Shown here: piece after piece, positions 22,593-32,179 of the stretch | Position numbering within the stretch: the first letter of the stretch is position 1 | Layout: every line of letters begins with the position of its first letter | Origin: Megascapheus bottae | Lineage: Eukaryota > Chordata > Mammalia > Rodentia > Geomyidae | Length of the DNA: 64,000 bases | Assembly: GCA_024803745.1 (NCBI GenBank) | Contig: JANJXV010000043.1 | Location: 2,563,501 to 2,627,500, forward strand | Direction of reading: 5' to 3' | Position numbers and translations under genes: made by a program | The notes under the pieces: generated by a model | Database searches by the model: none | What the model was told of the DNA's origin: nothing | What the model saw: the letters and a program-made list of their open reading frames with translations, nothing else

Positions 22593-24319
22593 AAAAAAAT
22601 AATGATTGATTTATACCCAAAACAATAAGCCTCTCAGTCCAATCTCTATTGTCTTTAGGTCCCTCTGAGCCTAGAGAATAATTAAACACCTATATATACA
22701 GTATTGCTCAACAGCCATCAAGTGTAGATCCATGCAGTATAAGGGTTGAAAGATGAACAGAGGTCCAGAGAGAGGTCTGGGGAGGTACAAGAGGATTAAC
22801 GTAGGAGTGTTAGAATATTGTAGTAATGAAGAAAAAGTATAGCGTAAGGATAACTGACCTAAGTTGGTAAATAGGTAGCGTATTTGAGTACAAAGTTTGG
22901 AAAGTATTAGAATAAAACTTATGTGTTGCTGCACGACTAGCTCTTAGCCCAACCAGTAGCCTCACAGTGGAACATGGGTTGGATCTGCGAGCTTCCGTCT
23001 GAGTGTGGTTGGCAGACGTTTTCCTGTGCTGCTTCCAGGGGCGGCCCCAAGCCAAGGGTTTGGGGATTGAGAGTTTCAGGGGCTCTCAGCAGGGCCAGCA
23101 GGAGACCCCTCTGTTCCCAGGGGGGGGGCCCAGCTGAGGGCGTGGGCTCCCAGGGCGGAGCTGTGCCTTTTTGATTCTCAGAAGGGGAGCTTGGCTGCTG
23201 GTCGGCCCTTCAGATCCCTGCTGTGTTTCTACTGCTTTGTCAGAGTCTGTGACTGTGAGGGGCCCTCAATGCTGTCTTGCTCAGCATTCCCAGCTGGAGG
23301 ATGCCCCGCTCAAGAATTGAGGGGGGGCAGATGCTGGCTCCTATTTTCCCGCACCCCCTACCCACTGTTGTAAGGCTGGGACCCAGCCTCTCCAGATCCA
23401 GTGGCCTGGGAGAGGAGCCTGGTTGGCGGGTGGGATCTGGGGTAGTTCTGCTACCCCTGGGGGGGGTGCTGAGTCTTAGGGTCCGCCCGCTTGTCAGTCT
23501 CCAGTCAGAGGGCTGGGGGTTGAGCCCTTTGGCGGGTGGCAGTTGGGACAGCCCCGCCTCCCTTGGTGGGGTGCGGGGTCTTGGGTAGCCCACCTGTCAA
23601 TCTCCAGTCAATGGCCTGAGGGAGGGGGCTGTTGAGGGGAGGGACAGGATTCTAAATTCCTTGCCGCCCTGCTCCCACCTGTCTTTCTCAGGCGGGATGG
23701 ATGGGTGTGAGTTAAGTTCTGTTGCTTGGCACCCGCTCTGCTTTCCCCATGTGTTTTGGGACACGCTGTATTACTCACGCCTCTGTGTCTGTCTGTGGGT
23801 GTTCCACGGTGGTGGGGAGTCTTTCACTCCCCTGGGGTCCTCACCGCCGCCTGTGTTCTGCATCTGAGTTCCACTGCTTGCTGTTCTGGTTCTGCATCTG
23901 GGTTCTGCTGCTTCCGCCGTTTGCTGGCCCGGTTCTGTGCTGGTTTCTGCAGCAATTGGGCTCCCGGCCTGGCGCCCTCTACTGCCGCTGCTTTTTGTGG
24001 CTTGGAGCCGGCGCCCGCCGCTGCTTTTTGCGGCTTGGAGCAGGCGCCAGCTGCCCCTTTTTACGGCTTTCGGCTGCTTTCGTGGCTTGGATCCGGTGGC
24101 GAGAGGTGGGGGAGGGGTCTCGCATCCCGAATTCTTTGAGAAAGTTGGATGTAAGCTTTATCTGTATTTCTTTTCCGGTTTGAGTCCTTCTCTGTTGCTT
24201 TTTGTGTTTGTTGTTTTGGATTTCTTAAGGTAGTTGGCTCGTGGGACTCCCTGGTTCTCTCTTTTTGTGTGAGAGAGCGAGGCAGCATCCCTATTGTCTC
24301 TGCGCCATCTTCCTTCCCC
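22593..24319 (-). mobile_element. Orphan L1 5'UTR, minus strand
   Basis: GC-rich, about 1.7 kb. Read on the minus strand it begins at 24319 with 'ggggaaggaagatggcgcag'. An AAGATGGC core at the very 5' end is the known YY1-type start signal of L1 promoters. Imperfect tandem repeats of about 105 bases lie near 23440-23630, and short repeats of a 'gctgctttttgcggcttgg' unit near 23990-24060. No ORF1 follows on the minus strand, because the poly(A) of the plus-strand L1 abuts at 22592. Positions 22838-22890 match the 5'UTR of the L1 at 4106-8640. Confidence 0.8.
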
Positions 24320-26425
24320 AAGAGTTATAATTTTTGTGTCTATGTAGTTGTGTGTGTATTTCCTGTACAATGTCCATAGCATTGGGTATCCAAATATTGA
24401 GTCCTCGCTCTTGTACTCTTTGGATCTAGTAGCCACATATTAAGGATACAATGGGCCTTTTGTTCCTTTGATCTTGACTTGTCTCACTCAACATGATTCG
24501 CTTTAGATTCATCCACTTCTCTGCAAATGCCATTATTTTATCTTGTGTGTTGGCTATGTAGAATTCCATTGTGTATATATACCACATTTTCTATATCCAT
24601 TCATCTGCAGTAGGACATATGGATTGTTTCCATTGCCTGGCTATTGTGAATAGTGCAGAGTTAAACATAGCTGAGCAGGTGTCCTTATCATATCTTGGGT
24701 TATGATGTTCAGGGTAGATGCCCAGAAGTGGTATGGCAGGATCGTAGGGAAGATCAATTTTCAGTTCTTTAAGAAACTTCCACACTGCTTTCCGGAGTGG
24801 CTGAACTAGTTTACAATCCCACCAGCAGTGTACTAGTCGGGTTCCTTTTTCTCCTCAACCCCGCCAGCAACTGTTATTGTCTGAGTTCAAAGACTTGGCC
24901 ATTCTTTTCGGGTTAAGGTTGTACCTTAGGGTTCTTTTATTTGCATTTCCTTTATGATCATAGATGCTGAACATTTTATCATATGCCTTTATGACATTTT
25001 AATCTCATCTTTTGATAAGTCTCTATTTCCCTTGCCCATTTAGTGAATGGTTTATTGGGTTTGGAAGGATTAGTTTCTTGAGTTCCCTGTAGATACTGGA
25101 TATTAGCATTTGTCAAATGTATTATTGCTAAATATCTTTTCCCAGTTGGTTGGCTGCCTCTCTAATTTTGTGGCTATGCTTTTATCTGTGCATAAACTTT
25201 TTTATTTTTAGGTAGTCCCATTTATCGAGTCTCTCTCCAATCTGTTGTGACCCTGGATTGTGTTCAGGAATCTTTTGGCTCCTTTGTCAAATACATGTTG
25301 ACTATAGGTATGTGGTTCTATTTCTGGAACTTCTATTCTGTTCTACTGATCTTCTGGTCTACTTTTATGCCAATACCATGCTGCTTTTGTTATTATGGCT
25401 CTATAGCAGAGTTTGAAGTCTGGTATTGTAGTACCACCAGCATTGGTCTATGTGCCTAAAATTGTTTTGGCTATTCTAGGTCTTTTCTTGTTCCATATGA
25501 ACCTTTGGATTGTATCTTGTATTTCAGTAAAGAATGTCTTTGGGATTTTGATGGGGATTTCATTGAATTTGTATGTCACTTTTGGCAGTATAGCCCTTTT
25601 CACTATATTGGTTCTCCCTATCCATGAGCATGGGATGTCTTTCCATTTGCTAGTGTCCTTTTTAATTTCTTTTGTTACACTGTTATAGTTTCCATTAAAT
25701 AATTCCTTTACATCTTTAAGTTAATTCCTATATATTTTATTCTTTTGGGGGCTTTTGCATATGGGATCATTTTCTTGATTTGGCCTTCTGTTTGTGTATT
25801 GTCGGTGTACAAGAAAGCTACTGACTTCTGAAGGTTAATTTTGTATCCTGCCACTTTGCTAAAGTGGTTTATTAATTCTAGGAGTTTGGGAGTGGAGCTT
25901 ATTGGGTCATTCAAGTACAGGATCATGTCATCTGCGGATAGGTATAGTTTAATTTCTTTTTTCCTATGTGGATCCCTTTGATGTCCTTTTCTTGCCTTAT
26001 TGCTCTGGCTAAGGGTTCCAGCACTATATTGAAGAGAAGTGGGGAGAATGTGCATCCCTGTCTAGTTAGTTATTTTAGGGTACATGGTTCCAGTTTTTCA
26101 CCATTTAGTATAATGCTTCCTGTAGGTTTGTCGTATATGGCTTTGATTATTTTAAGGACTATACCTCCTATTCCTATTTTTTTCTAGTGCTTTCAACCTG
26201 TATGAATGTTGTTTTTTGTCCAATGACTTCTCCGTGTCCAGAGAAATTATCATATGATTCTTAACCTTAGGCCTATTGATGTGATGTATTACATTGATTG
26301 ATTTGCGAATGTTAAACGAGCCTTGCATCTGTGGGATGAAGCCTACTTGATCATTGTGTATAATTTTTTAAATTTGTTTCTGGATTCTGTTGGCTAGTTT
26401 TTCTTGAGGGGTTCATTTTTAATTT
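24320..26425 (-). mobile_element. 5'-truncated L1, minus strand
   Basis: Minus-strand reading gives ORF2 from within the reverse transcriptase to the C-terminus and 3'UTR. The catalytic motif at about 25926-25937 reads SADD instead of FADD, so it is inactive. C-terminal '[14 protein letters not shown]' is visible near 24725-24767. Its 3' end abuts the 5' tip of the orphan L1 5'UTR. Frameshifts break the frame throughout. Confidence 0.85.
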
Positions 26426-26435
26426 TATTTGTGAA

Positions 26436-27590
26436 GATGGCACACATCTGGAGATGGTTGCCCCACAACTGCAGTATACAGTGCTTGAGATATGAAGTTG
26501 CTATCATGAATAATTTATCTCAATAAAAGTGTAGAAAGAGAGATTTTTTTGGTTTTGGTAGCACTGGCGTTTGAACTCAGGGCTTTCTTCTTTCTTGGCA
26601 AATGATATACAACTTGCTCTTTTACTTTTAGTTATTTCATAGAAAGGATCTAGGGCTTTTTAATGCATTGGTCTCGCCAGATGCTCAGATCTCAGGGGTG
26701 AGCCTCTAGATGCTTGCTAATAAAAGCAAGGTGGATGATTTTTGTTGTTGTTTGGTTGTTTCTTTGTACCAGTCCTGGGGTTTGACCACCCGATCTGGAC
26801 ACTTTCACTGAGCTTTTTCGCTCGGGGCTATTATTCTACTAATTGAGACATAGCTCAACTTCTTGCTCTGTCTGTGTGCATGTGTTTGTGTGTTTAATTT
26901 GAGATAAAATTCTGATGGACTTCCAAGACCTGGATGGCTTTGAAATTGAAATTCTCTGAACTCTACCTCCTGAGTACCTAGGATTCTGGGTGTGAAGCAC
27001 AGGCACACGTGTAAAAATGAATATTACTTATGAGTACATAAGCTATCTTACATTGCATAAGATTTATTGATTGACAGAACATGGTTGAGACAAATAAAAT
27101 GACATAAGTTAAATCATGTAAAACGTGTGGCTCATAATGTATTATTTTCAATTATGGGGTGATCAATGTGTGCTGATGTCACTTGTGTTCTTGTCTCTCC
27201 ATATAACCTTAACTGAAAAAGTTTTATGAAAGTTTGTATTTCACAGATGTCACTGATATTAGTTAAAGAGTATATCATTGAATAATTTAACTAAGCTACT
27301 TTCTCTCTTTAATACTTTTATCTTGACTTCCTTGTAGAAACTGATTTGAGAGTAACAGGTCCACACATTTGTACAATAATGTTCATCTGAGTCATCGCTT
27401 CCACCATTCTCTTCCTCCACCTGCCTTTTCACCAACAGCACATTACAATCCAAATTTCATTTTTTACACACATGAACATTGAGAATTATGCCTGCATTCT
27501 CCTATGGCTCCTTGTTTCCATTCATTCCAGTACCTCCTAATGGAACCGCATTCAAGATACTGATATTCATGATATTTCTGTTTTGTTTTC
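26436..27590 (+). repeat. OR block B: 3' flank without a receptor
   Basis: Homology to 12850-14370 (block A) begins here at 'gaagatggcacacatctgg' and continues to 'gatatttctgtt'. In block A this sequence starts some 190 bases after the receptor stop. Here it follows directly on a truncated L1, so the receptor and its 3' end have been lost. It includes a shared SINE at 26770-27005. Confidence 0.72.
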
Positions 27591-27689
27591 TTAAAGTATA
27601 TTTTGTTCTGGGTTCAAAGCCAGCCCAGGCAACACATAGCCACATGGCTCCCTGCACTGGTCAGCAGAGTCAGGTTTTGAAAACAGTCC

Positions 27690-28295
27690 AGCTGCCCTTC
27701 AGTGGACCAATGGATGCAGAAGTGTGATTTACATATCCAATGGCATTTGATTCATCCATCAGGAATAATCATATTGCAAAGAATTGGATGGTCCTGTAAA
27801 GAGTGAAGTGAAGTAAGTCAGGCCCAGAGGAAAAAAAAAGATGTATGTTCTCTTAATGTGGAAGTGAGTACCATTTTATAAATATACATATACAAATATG
27901 CAAATCATAGGTTCCTGTGCACAAATGTATTGACAAACAATGGACTATTCCAATGGTGTGGTTCCTTTGAACCATGAACTTATTGCCTAACAACAACAAA
28001 AAGTATGAAGCAGCTTGTACTTGAAGTGTTTGGGAGAGGATCAAACCAAGAGGAAGTGTGCAGATGAATGAAGACGCACGGGTGAGGGACAATGCAAACT
28101 TGATATTCAATAAGTATATTCAATATTATTCAATGTATGTGAAAATGAAAGGAGGAAAATCAGGAGAGGAGCAGGGTTGAGAGATATGGGGGCAATGATG
28201 CAAAGGGTGACGCTGACCAAGATGCATAAAGTGAAATACTGAATTGTGAACTCTTTTATATCAAGTTAAGGACAATACAACTATTTTTTAAGGAA
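27690..28295 (+). mobile_element. Old L1 3' end
   Basis: Diverged similarity to L1 ORF2 end and 3'UTR: 'gatggtcctgtaaagagtg', 'gaagtaagtcaggcccagag' and 'tatgttctcttaatgtgg'. It is older than the other L1 pieces here, and its boundaries are uncertain. Confidence 0.55.
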
Positions 28296-28530
28296 TGTGG
28301 GATTTTTCCATGCTAATTTCAATGATCCCCTGTATGCTGAATTGCTCAATCCAAAACCTTAAAAACAGCAAGCTACAAAGGCATTCCATAGAGTATTTAC
28401 AGGAAAATGATCTAAACCCAAGCACCTATAATATTTATTTGAATTGTAATTTGGAATACCAACCAACTCAATAATCAAACTTAAATAAAATTCAGTGGCC
28501 TCTTTGTAATTGTAATATCATGACATTTTA

Positions 28531-28733
28531 TTTTGCTTTTTATTTTTTTGCCAGTCCTGGGCTTGAGTTCAGGGCCTGAGCACTGTGCTTGGACTTTCTC
28601 AAGGCTAGAGCTCTACCACTTGAGCCTCAGCACCACTTCCGGCTTTTTTCTATATGTGGTACCAAGGAATCAAACCCGGGTCTTCATGCATGCTAGACAA
28701 GCACTTTAACCACTAGGCCAAACTCCTGGCCCC
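28531..28733 (-). mobile_element. tRNA-derived SINE with 15-bp TSD
   Basis: A well-preserved ID-like SINE on the minus strand with a T-run at its left edge (reverse-complement A-tail). It is flanked by perfect 15-base direct repeats, tatcatgacatttta, at 28516-28530 and 28734-28748. It is among the best-preserved SINEs in the window and fixes the ends of this SINE type. Confidence 0.92.
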
Positions 28734-28759
28734 TATCATGACATTTTAATGTCAAGACT

Positions 28760-29089
28760 TTTATTTTCCTTGTGGAGTGGCGTTTCTAGGTATTTGGTGA
28801 TGGGAAGAAAAGGGAATTTTTGAGTAAAATATAAACTTCCAAGATGGAATAATGATTTCCTGGAGATGTATGGTGCAGATAATTGTAGAACTATGTGAAT
28901 TTACGGGATTGCACTTTGCTTTGTACTTAATGTGTAAGATTTTGTGTGACGTGTATTTTAATACCAATAATAATGAAAATACGAACATAGTGACCTTTAT
29001 TAAATAAGCAAAACTGACAGAAACATAACTCTATCAATCTTCTGGATAGACAAAAAATATGAAAGTTTTGATGGGTTGGGAATGTCCAG
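28760..29089 (+). repeat. OR block C: 5' flank
   Basis: Aligns with 50310-50640 (block E) and 9380-9594 (block A): 'tatttggtgatgggaagaaa' against 'tatttggtggtgggaacaaa'. No gene. Confidence 0.65.
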
Positions 29090-29338
29090 AGACTTTGTTC
29101 AATTTGGCTAATTGTAAGCTGTGGGGATTCATCCTCTGAGGTCATGTAGAAGTCAAGGATGAGCCTGTTTTCCCTCCACTCTCCTGAGTCCAGGACACTG
29201 GTCCTACCTCTGTATCCACATCGCCAGCATTTGGAAGCTCTGCCTGGTTGATGACATCCTAGCCCCTGGGCACCAAGCCTGGGCTCCTCAGATCTGTCCA
29301 TCTGGGTCATGGCTGAAGGGAGAAGCAGCATAAGCGAG
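29090..29338 (+). promoter_or_regulatory. OR block C: putative non-coding first exon
   Basis: Homologous to 9595-9900 and 50640-50936. It ends in '...taagcga' followed by a candidate donor gtgagtgc at 29338. The coding exon starts at 31041, giving an intron of about 1.7 kb, a plausible OR arrangement. Inferred from conservation only. Confidence 0.5.
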
Positions 29339-29588
29339 TGAGTGCTGAGGGATGAATGGTGAAGGACTTTCAGAAATGTCTTCTGTACATTATCTGTGTG
29401 TCATATGGTGAGGACCCCCATAGAAAACCCTGCACTCACGTGGAGTGGGAAGTTTATGTTCTCAGTGATGTTGGAAGGGTGAGGGGTGGGAATCTCGAAT
29501 ATATAATGGGGATTTCTTTACCTGTTTTAGTTTGAATTCTCATGTGTCTCAACAAAAGCTGACACAGGTAAATCCTTCGAACTTTTTT

Positions 29589-29722
29589 TTTGCCAGTCCT
29601 GATCTTGAGCTCAGGGCCTGAGCACTGTCCTTGGACTTTCTCAAGGCTAGAGCTCTACCACTTGAGCCTCAGCACCACTTCCGGCTTTTTTCTATGTATG
29701 TGGTACCAAGGAATCAAACCCC
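29589..29722 (-). mobile_element. Truncated SINE with TSD
   Basis: A minus-strand ID-like SINE, 5'-truncated, flanked by 'tccttcgaactttttt' at 29573-29588 and 29723-29738. It is not present at the matching place in blocks A or E, so it post-dates the duplication. Confidence 0.88.
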
Positions 29723-29754
29723 TCCTTCGAACTTTTTTCCTAACTTCAACTAAA

Positions 29755-29905
29755 AGCTGAGACAGATGAAGAGGAGAAGGAGGAGGAGGAGGAGAAGGAA
29801 GAGGAGGATGAGGAGAAAGAAGAGGAGGATGAGGAGGAGCGAGTGGAGGACGAAGAGGAGGAGGAGAATAGTGATGATGGTGATGATGGTAGTGATAAGC
29901 ATGAA
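29755..29905. repeat. Purine-rich (GAG/GAA)n tract
   Basis: An imperfect GAGGA/GAAGGA tract. Its open frames of acidic or basic residues are artefacts. It corresponds to 10195-10310 in block A. Confidence 0.85.
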
Positions 29906-31040
29906 CGTGACCATGATTGCGATCAGGATGACAGTAACAGGAGGATAAGACATAAAATATTGTTGATAGAGTGCCCTGTGTCCTTCTCTGAGACCTATGT
30001 ACTATGTCATTCTTCCTCATTTCATGTAGTTTTCCTTCTGTAGTTTTTTCTTTCTTTTAATGTAGGTCCTGGAGCTTGTTCTTAGATCCTGGGCACGGTC
30101 CCAGAGGGTTTTTTTTTAAATCAAGGACAGCATTAATCGGGGAAAAGAGAGTCTCTAGAACTTTCTGACTCAGCCTGACTTCGAATTGTGATCCTCAGAT
30201 CTTACTCTCTGAAGTACCTAGGAGAAGAAGTGTGATCACAGGCCCTTGGAATGTTGTATATTTTTATAAAGTAGGTCATTTCAGCTCTCTGGTACTCATT
30301 TTGTTACATTATAAATTAGTTGATCAGAGGAGTTTCACCACCAGAATCTGTTCCTACATACACCACACTTCATTGCATTTGTTTTTGTATAGATGTATGT
30401 TACCCTGTATATGTGTTTATATATGCTGATAATTGAGACCTGATATATATTATGAGAAACACAAGTGTTCTTTGTCTCTATTCCTCATGTGCCTCACTCG
30501 AAGACACATTTCCAGGCTCACCCATTTCACTGCAAATGCCATAATACCAGAATACAAAAGTCCAAAGGGACCAAAAGTAGATTTGTGTCTGCCTAGGTTT
30601 GGAGTAGAGTATATTTCTTGTTAGTGTGATTAAAAAACTGTCTATGCTAATAGTTGCTTAAATGTGAATACATTGAAAATGATAGAACTATTTATTTTCT
30701 ACGGCTCTGATGTCTATGATCTCTGAAACTTTTCTAAAAGCATGACAAGAGTAAGTTGAATTGATTTGTGATCAAACTCTAGCATGCTGTTGTGTTGTTA
30801 GATTTGTCACACTGTGTTGGGTCATTGGACCAGAAGTGTAGACCCAGGGCTGGGAAATAAGGCGTCCCTCACTGAGAAGATTCTAGAAGTGGGGCATTGC
30901 CACCTTTGAGGTATACGAAGATGGTATACAATTTAAACCAGTAAATGAGTGAATCTAAACTACACACATTTGAGCATTCTTGGATATGGGTTTGCTTTTT
31001 CTCACAAGACTTCATTTTCTTTGGCATCTGCACAAGCAAT
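29906..31040 (+). other. OR block C: presumed intron
   Basis: Aligns with 10310-11690 in block A and 51180-52700 in block E. Positions 30050-30245 hold a degenerate minus-strand SINE shared with A and E. A polypyrimidine stretch with AG at about 31033-31034 could be the acceptor before the ATG at 31041. No other gene is seen. Confidence 0.5.
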
Positions 31041-31741
31041 ATGGAATTGCAAAATTTAACCCATGTCACTGAATTCCTTCTCCTCAGTTGTTCAGAGGAT
31101 CCAAAAATATAGATCATTCTCTTTGGTTCCTTTCTATTTATCTACCTGATCACTGTATTTGGAAATCTACTCATCATCCTGACCATCACCTCTGACCCCC
31201 ATGTTCTTCTTCCTCTCCAACCTATCCTTGGCTTACATCTGTTTCATTTCTACAACTATGCCCAAGATGCTGGTGAACCTCCAGAATCACAGCAGGGTCA
31301 TCTCTAATGGTGCCTGCCTGACTCAGATATCTCTATTCATTGTATTTGGAAACACAGATATTTTGCTTCTTACTGTCATAGTCTATGACCTCTTTGTGGC
31401 CATCTGTCATCCCCTGAATTACAATCTCATCATGGAGACTCATCTGTGTGCTCGTTGGTTCGGCTGTTATTTGTCACTAGCTTCTTGGCAGGACAGCTGC
31501 ATGTGTGGATGGCATTACAGATAACCCATTTCAAGGAACTAGAAATCCCAAGTTTCTTCTGTGACCCTTCTCAAGTCATAGACCTTTCCTGTAAAGACAC
31601 ACTCACAAATGCTACCTTCAAATATGTTCTTGCTACCGTAAATGGATTTCCTCCAAATTTTGGAATCCTTTTCTCTTAGTACAGAATTATTTCCTCAGTT
31701 CTGAGACTTCCGTCATCAGGAGGGAATTACAGAACCTTCTC
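31041..31741 (+). pseudogene. Olfactory receptor pseudogene, block C, 5' part
   Basis: Starts with an ATG (MELQNLTHVTEFLLL), the expected OR N-terminus. Lesions before the ERV: a TAG stop at 31110-31112, a deletion of about 14 bases near 31200 where TM2 begins, loss of Arg in the DRY-type motif ([14 protein letters not shown]), a frameshift near 31460, and a stop at about 31677. The piece ends in the loop before TM6, where P1 is inserted. The last six bases (31736-31741, cttctc) are repeated at 41731-41736 on the far side. The receptor is completed by 41731-41960. Its own stops would have disabled it regardless of the ERV. Confidence 0.9.
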
Positions 31742-32166
31742 TGTTGGGGTTTTTAGCACTCTTTGCATCCTGACCTGCAGGAAGGGCAAAGAGAACATGC
31801 CCCGACTAAGATGAGACCAAGAAAGGTTAGGGCCAGCTGGCCGCCTTCACCCAGCCCTCCCTCTCCAGAGGGAAGACACAGACTTGCCAGGGAGAAGGTC
31901 ACAGAAGACTCCTTTAATGGGGAAATACAAGGGGCTAAAGTAAGAAGCAGGAGTCTATTAGCATAAAATTAGGCAGGACAGTGGGAGGTAGGTGCGGTCA
32001 GAGAGGGTGGCAGGGCCAATCTATGGGTTCCAGGTAGCCTTATTTTACATCACAAACCACAGCCAATATTCCCAACCAGGAGACAGCATGGTTGGATTTC
32101 CAAAACCAGGAAGTGAACACTGGGCCACGAGGTAGGCCTTTTACCCTTGATGTGACGTGCCCCACA
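31742..32166 (-). mobile_element. P1 3' LTR
   Basis: In element orientation it begins tgtggggcacgtcac and ends in ...cccaaca. The ATTAAA-type poly(A) signal of the other copy is also found here ('tttaat' on the plus strand near 31913). It aligns end to end with 41307-41730. Confidence 0.9.
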
Positions 32167-32179
32167 TCTCCTCCCTTTT
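32167..32179 (-). promoter_or_regulatory. P1 polypurine tract
   Basis: The minus strand reads aaaagggaggaga immediately before the 3' LTR. That is the expected place and composition for the plus-strand DNA primer of a retrovirus. Confidence 0.85.

Noticed and set aside
22974..24321. Several open frames up to 153 codons in GC-rich sequence
   Set aside because: The region is an L1 5'UTR. Frames overlap on both strands without protein motifs.
29655..30043. Acidic, basic and proline-rich open frames of 60-121 codons
   Set aside because: They arise from the GAG/GAA purine tract and a SINE.
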